Source: Bremia lactucae
Taxonomy: Eukaryota; Oomycota; Peronosporomycetes; Peronosporales; Peronosporaceae
Reading direction: 5' to 3'
Assembly (NCBI RefSeq): GCF_004359215.1
Contig: NC_090622.1
Coordinates: 503,018-567,017, forward strand
Length of the DNA: 64,000 nt
Below are positions 1 to 11,079 of this stretch, piece by piece; position 1 is the first letter of the stretch, and each line of letters begins with the position of its first letter. A model generated the notes under the pieces. It had not been told where the DNA came from. It did not search any database and worked only from the letters and a program-made list of their open reading frames with translations. A program made the translations under genes and the position numbers.

Positions 1-112
1 GATACCTCATCACCAGGTGCAGAGACACATAATGATTGTGTGTCTGGAGCAACTTTTGTCAAGAGATTTGCAAATTCTCTTGAGGTTGCTGGATCAGTAG
101 GGCGTTGCGCCC

Positions 113-1144
113 CTACTGACCCCGTCCATTTTTTGGCGGTCCGCCTCGCTGTTGCGATTTCGCAACAACGTCGGATCCGCGACCGTTGCCCTTTTTGGCA
201 TACGATCCAAAATTACGTTCAGTACCTTTTGGTGCTGGACGTGGGGCACTACACTCATGAGCGTAATGTCCCAATTTTTGGCAGCGATGGCATTTCTGCG
301 ATCGCTTATTATTCGAAAAGCGAGGTTTCTCGCTTTCGACATAGGAAAGGTCCATGGGTTCTGGACCTCCTAGTTCGTGTCGTCTAGGTGGACGATATGA
401 TGACGAACTTGCTTGAGCCTGTCTCAAGCTAAAGTCCTCCTGTTCCGCAACGGATATTGCTTCTTCAAGCGTATCCAGTTCCAAGCGGAACAGGTGGGTC
501 TTTACGGGACCATCCGTAAGACCTTGCATGAACACCGTAATCAACGTGTGTTCATGAACTGGATTATTCGTAATACAACTCGCTAAGAGTCGTATGTGCT
601 GGGCATATGCGTGCACATCACGCTTGCCTTGCTTGAGTTTCAGAAGCTCTGAACGAGCTCTGAACTCAGCCCTTGGTGGTTCAAACGTCTGTTTGAGTGG
701 GGTTTTAAAAGCCTCTAGCGAACCAAAGACGTATGGGTCGCGCAACTTAAGGCACAATGCCCAAGTTTTGGCATGACCTGCCAGATTTAATTGAGCGAAT
801 GCGACTTGCATTTGCTCATCGATGATGTAACGTGCCCTTATGGCATCGTCCAACTCGACAAACCATCTCAAGAGGGAGTCTTCTTCGACTCCCCTATACG
901 TAGAGATGTCAATCTTTAAAGTTTCGGGACGACGCGTTTGCGTCATCCCAAGTACAGGGGTCTGTACCTGTTGTAACCTCAGCAGTTCCGCCTGTTGAGA
1001 GCCTTGCTGATTCAGCAAGGCTACTTTTTCCTTCATCTCGTCAAGTTCATGTTGTATGAACTTGGCGATGGTTGAATGGAGGGTATCTCTGTCCTAGTTG
1101 GACAGCATTGCCAAGATTGCATCGTTTCCTACGGTCGAACTCAT
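113..1144 (-). pseudogene. gag: gag of Gypsy copy A1
   Basis: This frame would encode the capsid/nucleocapsid polyprotein of family A. The natural start is probably the ATG at 1144, in frame with the long open part, but a TAG at 1096-1094 stops it after 16 codons; the open part then runs from 1036. It contains a retrotransposon gag core (SLLRWFVELDDAI and a HAYAQHIR block, also present in A3), an acidic/proline linker, and a CCHC knuckle (CHRCQKLGHYAHEC) near 245-290. The frame ends at 113 and the protease continues in another frame, so either a programmed shift or an indel separates gag from pol. The A3 gag aligns with it over its whole length, which confirms strand and family. It is disabled by the early stop unless a downstream ATG is used. 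Confidence 0.88.
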
Positions 1145-1287
1145 TCGTTCAACCCCACTCCTTTCTATGTCACTTAGAAAGGAGTAGCTTTCAGGGGAAA
1201 CGTGATGCGTATTTCCTATATCATTTAACATTGACATGTTAGATGATAGAACTGTGGTCCTTGGACGGACTACAACGTGCTTTTAGG

Positions 1288-1743
1288 TGTAACGGGGTAC
1301 TGTCGACTTGTACTGCTTCAGTACAAGTCCAATTCGCACTGCTTCAGTGCGAGTGGTGCCTCATGTCACTTCACGTACACTAGTACGTGCAGAGAAAGAC
1401 TCTCTTAGGGTAATTAGCTTAAAGTGGTAAAATGAAAACTGTATTAAATATAATTAAGTGTCGCTTTTTCTATCTTTGTAAATGCTAACTTAATTACAAT
1501 CTAATACTAAACATGTAAATGAATTCTTATCTTTATCTTATCTGTAACTCTCTCTTTTGATTACTCCTACAGCTGATTAATCTGCGGAATAAATAGGTAT
1601 AAATGGTCTATAACTATTTATGGATAAGAATTCTGAATATTACTATATAAAGTAATATCCTCCAAATATTATCTCCCTTTTAGATAATATATTAATTAAC
1701 AACCTTTAAGTGTTAATTTCATGTAACGATACACCCCGTTTCA
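1288..1743 (-). repeat. 5' LTR of copy A1 (family A LTR)
   Basis: The LTR is about 456 bp and bounded by TGTAACGGGG and CCCCGTTACA-type ends; the outer end at 1740-1743 has decayed to TTTCA. It aligns along its length with the partial LTR at 63693-64000 and with 27716-28147. Two neighbouring hairpins with the same CTGAAGCAG-type loop lie at about 1304-1350, close to the LTR 3' end. Confidence 0.9.
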
Positions 1744-2474
1744 ACTGGGTCAAGCCACGTAACCTTTGTCCATATGTGTGTTGGTCCCTTCGCTTTCAGC
1801 TGTCTACAGCCGCCCTAACTGTATTTCGGCTAATTCCAGAAAATTAGACTTACTCAGGTACATATATTTTTGTACTTAATAAAAATTTTAAGTCGAAAAC
1901 ATCGTTTTTAAACATTAAAAATACTTTGAAATGTCAAATTTATTGAATTATGATGAATTTTGTGTGCCGTTTTTTTCATGAGCAACACGTTCCAATTGTT
2001 AGGACACCAAGTTTCCACATAACACTTAACATAATTAATGAAACCTTTATCTTGTTCAATAGCAAGATGTTTTATAAATAAAGAAACTACGCAAAAAAAC
2101 GACAAATTCTAAAATACTAGGAAGGAGTGGCTTGCTTGCCCTCATGGTTGGTTCAAAAACAAGGTCGCTACCCGGATTATGATGTGCCACGGGTTGCCAC
2201 ACTCACAATACTACTTCCTTCAATTCACAAGTGGATGAAAGGGTGTGTACCGAAAAAATTTCGGCAAAATAGAATCTTACAGAGGGTAAAGAAATTTATA
2301 TAAAATAATTATACGGCAAAGAGAAGCACTCATGACTGGTGCATAAGTAAGTCGTCGTTGCTTAAATCCTGTTGCATCATTTCAAAGACTGATTTAATAT
2401 CCAAGTCGCTTACGCTCGCATCTTGTCAGTTTTTCACATCCTAGCACATTAATAAGAGAGAATTGCCTTGCAGC
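1744..2474. other. AT-rich intergenic stretch
   Basis: No supported gene. A short minus frame at 1908-2105 has no recognisable domain and low complexity. The stretch separates the A1 LTR from the stop codon of the host gene and should hold that gene's 3' UTR; I could not place a poly(A) signal. Confidence 0.5.
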
Positions 2475-5400
2475 TTATAAAGAAGAATTGTCGTTGCTGA
2501 TGCTAGACGCCTTACGATTGCGCGTGTCGACTTTGGCTGGTCGCTTCAAGTCAGCATCGTTTGGAGAAAAGGTTTTCATGAGCTCTGCCACCTTGCTGCT
2601 AGTCACGATGGGAGCTAATGAGCTTGGAGTATGAGAAGTGTTGGAGCTAGACGCTACGGCTACATCGTAACGGTCGGTAATTTTCCCTGTCGCCACTACA
2701 GAGGGTGACGAACGACTGTGTGTCACTGTATACGATTTCTCTTCAATCTGATCGATCATGGACGTTGCTGAAGTAGGACTGTTACAACTTTCGAAAGAAA
2801 ATTTGACGTCCTTACCTAGAAGTGACATTTCAGTCACCATCTGTTGCACAATCTTCTCCAACTCATTGCGCTCACGTACGGCGATCTTCACGCGATCTCC
2901 GAGTGTCTGCAGCTTCCTAGTCTGATCATCATTGCGCTGGCATAGCCGTGAAATCTCATCCTCACATTGCTTAACCTTGTCTGCCACCTCGTCAATGCTA
3001 CTAGAACGGCTAGAACTCACGAAGTCTTCTTTGACTTGGCTGCGTAACTGATCAATATCACGCTTTGCGATCATGAGCTGCGCCGACTTTTTATCCAACT
3101 CGTGCTGCATTTCCGCTAGCTTCGCAGTTTTTTTTACGTCATTAGCACTAGAGCAACTGTTTCCAGGATTTATAGTGCGACCTCGTTGCTCAAACAATTG
3201 ACCTTCCAAGGCAGTCAGCTTGACCTCGAGTGTTCTTTTCTCCTTTAAAGCTTCGTCCAGACGTTCGTTCACGCTTTCAAATTGATTGCTGCGAAATCGA
3301 AGCTGCATCACTTCTTGTTTAGAAAGTTTCAATTGCTTTTGAACTTCAGCGAGCTCATCGTTGTGAGCAGTAGCGTCGCTTGTGGCGGAAAAGTGTGCGA
3401 CAGACGGCGTCAAGCTTGTCGTATTGGAAAGGGACAATTGCGTCCTTTGGAGTGAGACACGTACGGTTGCAAGCTCGTTCTCGAGTGTTATCTTGGCACT
3501 TTCACTAGCATGCGCGCGAGCATTAACATCTTGAAGCTGTTTTATAATGCTTGCAATCTCGACTTCTTTCGCTTGAATATCGTTTTCTCGTTGTTTTAAA
3601 AGCCTGTCAAAATCTTTCTCGGAATTTGACGATTTGTCTTGAATGCATTTCATCTGCCTTTGAAGCTCCTCAATCTGATTTCGTAGTCGACCGTTTTCTT
3701 CGGCTGCACTGGCCAGCATCTCATCAAGCTGGCTAACTCGGTCTTCAAGCATTAACTTAGCCTTGCCAACATCGGCGTAAATCTTGTCCAAAAAGCCAGG
3801 CGCTTGCAATGGCTCTTTCTCCTCCTCCTTTGACTGCATCTGAGGGTCAAGCTGCTTCTTGAGCTTGTTAATTTCAACTTCGGCTTTATTCAAATCCAAC
3901 TGAAGAGCTGCTGATCGAGCAGCTTCTAGCTCGTGTTGCTCACGAATACGAGAAAAAAGCACAGCATTCTCATGCTCGGGCTCCTCCATGTCGTCACGAC
4001 TACATGTGCTCGTCGTTTCAGAAATTTCAGCAGTTAGAGACGGAGCTGTCGATAAAGTCGAAGAAAAGCCGACGGAACATTTCTTGAGTGCACTAGCAAC
4101 ACTAGCCAATGCACCCTCGAGCTCATTTCGAAGCTTAAAATTTTCGCGCTCGAGGTTATTAAGCTGCTGTGTCATTGTAAGCGCTACCGGTCGAGATTCG
4201 CATTCTGCCTTGACACTGCAGACTGTTAAATAAGAAGGCACGGCATCCGTAGTACCCGAGACGTCTGTGGCCGCCCTGTCTTCATGCAGCGCATAAGCCA
4301 AAAATTCCAGTTGCAGTTGCAGCTGCTTGTTGCGCTGCAGGGCTGCTACCATTTCAGCATGAAAGTCGAAGGTTACATTCTTATGCGAATGTTGGGCAGT
4401 CTCCAATGTTTTGTTAAGCGGATCGGCTTCCGCATGCAGTTTTTTTACGCGCTCAATCAATTCTATCTGCGGTAGCATCATCGAATCCTTATTCTGCATC
4501 TTTTCTGTACAGAGCTGCACGGTGACCTCTAGTTCCTGAAGCAAACGCAGCGTCAACGCACGCTGCTGCGCTGCATGACACGTCTCGGCATTTTCGCGAA
4601 TAATGAGTTCGTCATTCTCAACACACAGCGCATCGATGCGCTTCTGTGATTCTTTTAAAAACGTCTCGAGTTGCAATACCTGCACATCCTTACGATCAAG
4701 CCTTCGCTTGGCAGACCGGCAGTTGCTGCAATTAGACGACGAAAGCTCTTCAAGCAATTCACGTTCGCTACCGGCCGAGCTTGAACTAGTTGTCGTTCGC
4801 CGCGAAGATAATGACATCGTGTCGTTAGCGGAACGCCGTGACTTTGACGCCTGTCGAGACCGTGGCGTCTGAGCCTTAGGTGTCTGGGGTTTTGGGGGTT
4901 GTGAGCTTTTGCTTAAAATTGTGGACGACGGCGACCGTCCAACTAGCTTAGGCGTACTTGGGCGCATCATCGTGTTGGCTCCGGTATTGTCCTCAAGCTC
5001 CCAACTGATGTCAAATTCAAGCGTGGCCGCCAGATCGCGACACTTTAAAGGAGAAATATGAAAAGACTTGTGAAGGTCTTGCGTGTTTTGCTGGACAAGC
5101 GAAGCAAAATCCACAGAAAAGAGTGCGACAGCAGAATGGCTGGGCAGCTATGAGCACGGAGTAGTAAATAGAGTCAGACCAGAAAGTCAGAAACGATTTC
5201 AAAGTCACACCGTACCGCCACGAGCACGATTTCGTACTCTTTTTTAAGAAACCCCATAGATGTCGCGCTACCGCCCTGCATTTGCAGCTTTTGTCTTAGG
5301 AGTGATGTTTGAATCCCGACATGCTGATTCCACACGGCACAATGTTCAGCACTCCAGTGTGCAGGCTCGGATGTCACCTCCTTGCTATTACGACGGAAAA

Positions 5401-5658
5401 GGACGACGAGGGTGTCGTCGTTTGGGCTAATGTCGCGGCCAATATTAGCTCGATGGATAAATACTATGCAAATGACGCATAACGAGGTCACGAGTTACTA
5501 AAGCGAAACAAGTGCAGGACGCGGGGCCTACCATCGAGATTGACAAGAACCGTGCCATGCTTCGTCGTGCCAGAACGCTGAGAGGAAGGCGTTGTAGCGG
5601 CGTTGGGGGTGGACCGGCGGCCAATGCTGTCTTGCGGCGAAGGAGCTCCACGCCACAT
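2475..5658 (-). CDS. NT-C2 domain coiled-coil protein, 3 exons
   Basis: Model: join of 5658-5532, 5463-5216 and 5147-2475, about 1015 residues, stop at 2475-2477. The long third-exon frame has no ATG at its 5' end (it opens on GTG at 5114), so the start must lie upstream. Splicing two 68-nt introns gives an ATG at 5658 (MWRGAPSPQ...) and keeps the phase. Residues about 30-170 read as an N-terminal C2 domain of the EEIG1/EHBP1 type: a VNLDVFIHRANIG strand, a VVLFRRNSKE strand, the AVWNQ motif typical of the family, then KEYEIVLVA and a closing LEFDISW strand. A Ser/Pro/Arg-rich linker (about 187-254) precedes a CSNC pair (265-268) and a long heptad-rich coiled coil to about residue 900; the tail is Ser-rich. 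NT-C2 proteins usually tether membranes or trafficking factors to the cytoskeleton, so a scaffold role is likely, but the partner is unknown. It is the only undamaged gene here. Confidence 0.85.
5148..5215 (-). other. intron 2 of the NT-C2 gene
   Basis: 68 nt, phase 0, donor GTACGG and acceptor GCTCATAG, with CTGAC branch-point-like sequences inside. It joins the C2-domain segment ending EIVLVA to the third exon (LPSHSAVALF...). Without removal the exon-2 frame stops shortly after the donor. Confidence 0.75.
5464..5531 (-). other. intron 1 of the NT-C2 gene
   Basis: 68 nt on the minus strand, donor GTAGGC and acceptor TTTGCATAG. Removing it joins a split codon (G|TA) and makes a continuous C2-domain strand (NLD|VFIH). 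A minus-strand stop would otherwise interrupt the frame. Confidence 0.75.
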
Positions 5659-6929
5659 GCTGCTGGTGTATTACTGGAGCCGAGCAGTGTCTATAAGATA
5701 GTCACTTACCCTATGCGGACTGAAATTGTATGTCGTAAGACTGGAGAACCAAAAACAGGAAAAGCTACAAGTGCAGGGAAAGAGGAAACAGAAACCAGGT
5801 GTGTGGCATGACAGGTACGTATGGTACATCGCTACGTTGTCTACCCGTGTTCGTAACATAAGCTTAAATTTTGATTCTATTCCGCTCGAGCCAGCAGATG
5901 CAAAAAAAGCCGTTAGCACGCTAGTTCTAGCAGTAAATGATGTTCAAGTCCAATGTTGCGCCTTCTAGGCAACGACTTTTTCATTACTTAAGGCGTAGCT
6001 TTCCAAGGCATCCTCACAAATCGTGGACAGCTGACCGCCTTTACATAAAATCTTCATTTGGATGGCCTTACGCCCAGATAAAATCGATAATTTGGCGAGT
6101 AACTGAAAAAGCTGCTTACTAATGCAGTAGGAAGTTCAGTGAATAGGACAGTAATTCAAATCTAAGATTTGTCATCTTTACTGTTTAAGCAGGGTTTCAT
6201 ATTTAGGTACAAAACTTAAATTTTTGGCGTACCTATACATATTCGGAATATACTATGGATATAACATTGAGAGTAAAGAAATGGTCACATTCATTACGCA
6301 TCTTCTTTTTAACAAGATGATCTCTTATTAGGCCTTTTAATTTTTGATTTAAGTGTTGAAGATTTCTTTTAGGTCAGTTTATATTAACAAATAATTACGA
6401 AAACACTACTTGATGCGCAGCCAAAAAAATGCTCAATTTGTCCGAAGCATAGTAATATGGTGATTAAAAATATCAGGTTCGTTAATTAGATGCTGTGAAC
6501 ACCGCAGAAGCAAATCATTGATAGACTGGGCACCAAGAGCCAGAATACGCGGTGGCAACGCACAGCTCTCGACAACTCGCCAGATCAGACCAGTAAATAG
6601 ACAATCTGGTCTCTCTTAACATTGACGTCGTCATATATGAGCTATAGCAGTACCAACGTGCGACGAACACACAATTGACGCGTAGAACAAACGTGCAATA
6701 GAAGTAACATTGCGTTTACTTTTAGCTTCGAAGCAGCCTTGACTTATATATAAATATATGGTATGTCGCAAAATAAGAGACATTTTTAAATATGTTATGT
6801 TATCTACCTATGTATCTCAACATGACTTTAATCAAGGTGATAGCTATGTGCCACGTGGACCGTTTTAATTTTGTAAATAACAGAAGGGAGAGACGCATTC
6901 AACTCTTTCGGCTATCCGTATAATTTGTC
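5659..6929. other. intergenic region upstream of the NT-C2 gene
   Basis: It should contain the promoter of the minus-strand gene in its left part. Short plus frames at 5512-5968 overlap exon 1 or lack any domain, and I treat them as chance frames. From about 6130 to 6930 the sequence is AT-rich and non-coding to the eye. I see no clear core promoter element. Confidence 0.45.
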
Positions 6930-7040
6930 AACTTTCGGGAACCAGTTTACCCGAACGATGACAACACTTACAAGTTCGCCTCGAAATGGGCAACAATCCT
7001 GGGAAAAAGTCACCGCACAATACCGGACAAGGACCTAGCA

Positions 7041-8338
7041 GTGGAATTTCAACAGTTCGTTTCCATACCAATGGAGCAGCGGGTTACCGAGGGCGATAAC
7101 AACCTTCTGCTTCAGCCAATTACGGAAACAGAAGTATTTAATGCAGTGACCCGATTGAGTCGACATAAGGCGGCTGGGCAAGATGGACTGAACAATGACT
7201 TCTATATAGACACTGTGACGCTCGTGGTACCCGCCCTGGCCACTGTCTGCAACCAGCTCCTAGAGGAAGCCCGGATGTCGCCATCCTTTCTGGAGGTGCT
7301 GATCGTACCGTCGCGAAAAATGGAAACTCTGATGATGCAATGGACTATCGACCCATCTCGCTATTAGTGACGAGCTACAAGATATTTGCCAATGTTCTCG
7401 CATGACGAGTTCAAACCATACTACTACGGATTGTCAGTGATTCCCAACAAGGGTTCGTCAATGGCAGACGAATGCAGACAATGGTTATGAAGATGATGGC
7501 CCAGCTTTTATTGCGACCACGGATCATGAAACCTCAGCAGCAGCCAGCAGGTGCATCCTGTTGTTAGACTTTTGGAAAGCATACGATACAGTTGATCGCG
7601 AGTTTCTATATAAAGCATTAAGACAGTTTGGCTTCAATGACTCATTCGTGGAGCTAGTAGAGAGAATGCACACGGGGACACGAGCAAGTTTCCTAGTCAA
7701 CGGTGAACTCTTCACGGCATCCAGGTCCGCTCGGGCATTCGACAAGGTTGCCCTCTCGCCCCGCTTTTATTTTTATTGGTAGTGGAAATCCTCGGGCTCA
7801 CGCTCAAGCAAGCCCGACAATTACAAGGGATACGCATACCAGGGACAACGTCATCAACAAACCTCTTTTTAGCATTTGTGGACGACTCCACAGTCTTCCT
7901 CGACCGATCCTCTCAAGTCGCACGGACATTGAAGATTTTATGCATATTCGGCAGCCTCTCAGGGCTACATGTACATCCCGCCAAGAGCAAACTACTTTTC
8001 CTCAACAGATCAGTCAATAAACGGACATCTGAAGGAATAGAAGTCGTACAACCGACGGACACGACACGCTATCTCAGCTATGAAATAGGGACTGGCGAGA
8101 TTTTAAACAAAAATTGGGCGCTTCGCATACAGAAGATCAAACGACGACTCCTAACGGCGACAAAAGAAGTAACAGCTGTCGAAAACCGGATACTGGTTCT
8201 CAATTCCATTGTCCTCCCGTCAATTCTGTTTACGGCTACCGTATTCGAGTTACCTCCATGGGCGGCGAAAGAACTACACAATCTATATAAGAATTTCATA
8301 TGGGCCCACGCCACATTCACAAAAAAGGCGACATAAGA
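7041..8338 (+). pseudogene. LINE 1 reverse transcriptase
   Basis: RT motifs appear in order in three frames. The first is RHKAAGQDGLNNDFY (RT1, frame 7041-7367, with a broken RPISLL block at its end). The second is LDFWKAYDTVDREFLYKAL (catalytic Asp block, 7561-7782) with ASFLVNGE. The third is the FVDDSTVFL active-site box and SGLHVHPAKSKLL (frame 7776-8336). The A/F-x-D-D core is intact but the domain needs at least two frameshifts, so it is dead. The order and the FVDDST form point to an APE-type LINE (L1 or related), not an LTR element. Confidence 0.82.
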
Positions 8339-9350
8339 TGAATCCTGGTTTCTTGGTAACACCTCGTAAAGCGGGAGGGATCGGCCTGGCAGCCGTGTCA
8401 GTGACAAATAAGATCCAGAGGCTAAAGCATGCACAACAGTGGTTGATTTTAAGACCAGACAATTACTCCATAGTATAGAAAATATGGACATTTCGAGGAC
8501 TAGAGAATGCGGAGGACGATGTTTATCCCCCAAACAACCCGACAAGAGAAGTCAGGCCAAACGCTCCCCGGGACAGCTCCTCCAACAAGAACTTGGGTAA
8601 TGGTTCGGACCAACAGACAAGCAACAAAAAGCGCTAACTGAGAAGCTTAACACGCGCTTTGACGTACATTGAAAATTTCAAGGGACGATTCTAAAACTAC
8701 AACCAACTAAGGATCAGGACCAGCAATGGATAGCAACAGGTTTGAAAATGGAAGGAGTGGTCTTTGAAGCGCACCCGCAGCTCCACCATTCCCCTGGAAT
8801 GTACCGTAACTAACAGCAAGCACCAAGATTAGGACAGTCATAGGGCGTCAGGCATTCCGAGAGACCAAGAAGGAGCTCGCGAGACCCTTACGAATAGTCA
8901 TAAAACGACTCGCAACCAAAGTCGCTAAAGATCCGTGGCAGCAAGCAGCGGCAAAATAAACACCCGCACAGCTATAGGACTACAGTCATGGATTAACAGC
9001 TCACCAGGTCTGGACAGGCTATCGGGTAGCGACAAGACAACTCAGCCTGCACCATGCCGACAGTCAAATCGACAATAGCTGCCGACAGATACCAGACTGT
9101 GCTGGCACGCCGGAACAAATGAGCATCTTTTCTGGAGCTGTCCACAGGCACAAGCAAAGTGGACCCAACTCGTCAGTCATTGGACTGGAGAAACGGCCAC
9201 CACACAGATAACCCAGCAGTTCTACCGAGTGTGCCTCAGCCGGCGTATCACAGGATTCCCAAACACCGACAGCGGCTTCTTGAGGCACGATTCCAGGACG
9301 ACGTTATCCATGCGGAAACAGTCAGGAAACAGATATGGCACATCTAAGCC
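8339..9350 (+). pseudogene. LINE 1 C-terminal region with zf-RVT-like motif
   Basis: Downstream of the RT the frames are short, but around 9080-9180 a Cys-rich motif followed by EHLFWSCPQAQAKW can be read across a frameshift. This matches the zinc-binding domain (zf-RVT) that ends many L1-type LINE polymerases. No intact frame remains. Confidence 0.6.
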
Positions 9351-9770
9351 ACAAGCTGCCAGTCTCAGATTTGGAAAGATAGGACGGCAAGAGTATACAG
9401 TTGGGGGACATCATTCGTCCAAGAGAGTACATCAGTCTTTTGGAACGCAAGTCTGCACCAACTTCGGGCGATCGCTGAAAGGAATTGTCGTCAAGTAGAA
9501 TCGGTCAGTCAAGGAGTCGTACTCAGCGCCTGCATTCAATTTCTGGATCAGGATTCAAGAGAATCCCCGATCTATTAACGGGACAGCCACAATCAGCCAC
9601 CGGGTCCTCCGGCGCTCATACCTGGCTCATGACATTCCAGAGAACTTGCACAGAAAATATCTAAATAGACGATCTGTTCCTCTCTCTGTAATTCATCAAC
9701 TTTATCGATATAGTATTGCTAAAAATCTGTTTTGGAAATCTTTATGAAATTTAAAATAGTCTCTGGTACA

Positions 9771-10292
9771 AAAGTTCAACCGACCGGTAGCGTAGCGGTA
9801 TCGTGTACATTGCTGATATTTCGTCCCCGCGTGCCTGTGGTCCCATGTCAGTGCAAGATCTCTGGTAGGTAGTTAACCACACTAACAACGCTGGAGGGTC
9901 CTGGCGTCGCCTATGGCTGGCAGGTCGACTTTAAACTCGGACTGCCCTCTCGATTTTACTACAAATATGTCGTAACAAGCAGAAAGTTGGGCGCCACACA
10001 CGGCCGTGTCAGCCCTGCAATGGAGACTTTTGATGAGCGCCCGCAGATAGAGCTGACTCCTTCCGCAAATCAAGGCTTCACTGGCTTGCGTCGAGGTATT
10101 TGCATTGTTAAAAACGTTGTTTACCAGAGAATCGTGACGATGACGGCCCCTGCGACCTTCCATATCGTACTCCAGGCTGTGATGAATCAATCGATGTCTT
10201 CTAGGTATCGGGCTAACAGCATTGCTGTGACCTGCGGCGAAATGCGTGGTACACTACGGTTTGCGCAGCGCTCGAGCGAATATAGTAGGTGG
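9771..10292. other. spacer between the two LINEs
   Basis: No gene is supported. At 9790-9800 the sequence TAGCGTAGCGG fits a Pol III A-box consensus, but the possible B box about 50 nt later is poor, so a tRNA-derived SINE is only a weak possibility. Short frames on both strands lack domains. Confidence 0.4.
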
Positions 10293-10951
10293 TTAGGCTT
10301 GTGAGGTGTGCTCTTCCAATGACGGATGAGCTGAGCCCAGATTACCTAACCAAGGGGACATCCCCAAAAAGGTGCTCCTGGGTCTCCTTCTGTCCCACAC
10401 ATTCTCGATACGTGCAAGTTCCGTCCGGAGGCCGGTTTGGAGGTGAGCGAGCATCATAAATACCGTCTTTTGCATTTGTCGTCCATGGACAAAGCCTTGT
10501 TGAGAAGTACCAATGACATTTGGCAGACACGTCTGCATTTGCGTCGCCAAGACCTTCGCAGTTACTTTGTATCCGGTTTGCAAAAGGAAATAGGTCGATA
10601 GTCCATGGTGTCGTCGCAAATATCCTTTCTTACGTAGCGGGATGATGAGCGCTTCCATGAACGACTTGGGTGGTGTTGCACCTTGGATGATCTCGTTAGC
10701 TATCGCCACCAACGGCGGTACTAACAGCGATTGAAGATCCTTCTAAAAATTACTCCTAAGCCGTCGATGCCAAAGGCTTTATGACGACTGAGTACCCGTA
10801 TGGAGAGGACCACCTCGACTTCCGCTATAACTGTTATAAGGGCGCGGTTTTCGGCGGTGGTTACAATGCAGTCAGATGGGATTGTGACAAAATGATGAAC
10901 AGCCGTACGCAGTTCCGTCTCGGGGCTTGTTCGGTGGCTCTGCCCCAGCAT
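10293..10951 (-). pseudogene. LINE 2 reverse transcriptase, N-terminal half
   Basis: The frame at 10951-10721 carries LSRHKAFGIDGLG, matching the RT1 block of LINE 1. The frame at 10712-10293 carries KSFMEALIIPLRKK, GYKVTAKVLATQMQ and SQQGFVHGRQMQ, which are the motifs preceding the catalytic site in L1-type RTs. A frameshift separates the two pieces and the domain ends before the DD box. Confidence 0.78.
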
Positions 10952-11079
10952 TTGATCCTATTCAGAACTGAATTTGTCGGCGACACTACTATCGACTGGG
11001 AACAGGTTACCGTGGAGTCTTCTGATAGCGGTAACGCTTTGATACGTTCCCAGAATGATACCTGTTTAGACTTCGTGCG

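Larger units (their letters stand above)
1..1743 (-). mobile_element. Gypsy family A copy A1, 5' part
   Basis: This is the 5' end of a minus-strand Ty3/Gypsy element that runs off the left edge. Read on the minus strand it shows an LTR (1743-1288), a short leader, a gag frame with a zinc knuckle, and the first codons of a protease region (below about 110) that match the A3 protease leader (conserved KVAP...APGD). The rest of pol lies outside the window. Confidence 0.9.
6930..9770 (+). mobile_element. LINE 1, 5'-truncated non-LTR retrotransposon
   Basis: A plus-strand LINE remnant beginning just before the reverse transcriptase and ending near an AT-rich stretch around 9660-9770. No endonuclease or ORF1 precedes it, so it is truncated at the 5' end, the usual fate of LINE insertions. 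It shares RT motifs (LSRHKA.G.DGL) with the minus-strand LINE at 10293-15691, so both belong to related lineages. Confidence 0.8.

Noticed and set aside
2475..5114. Single-exon 879-residue gene
   Set aside because: The frame has no ATG at its 5' end and begins in the last part of a C2 domain; two short introns give a complete domain and a proper start.
5512..5968. Plus frames upstream of the NT-C2 gene
   Set aside because: They overlap exon 1 and intron 1 of the minus gene or have no domain; the minus model is coherent and keeps splice phase.
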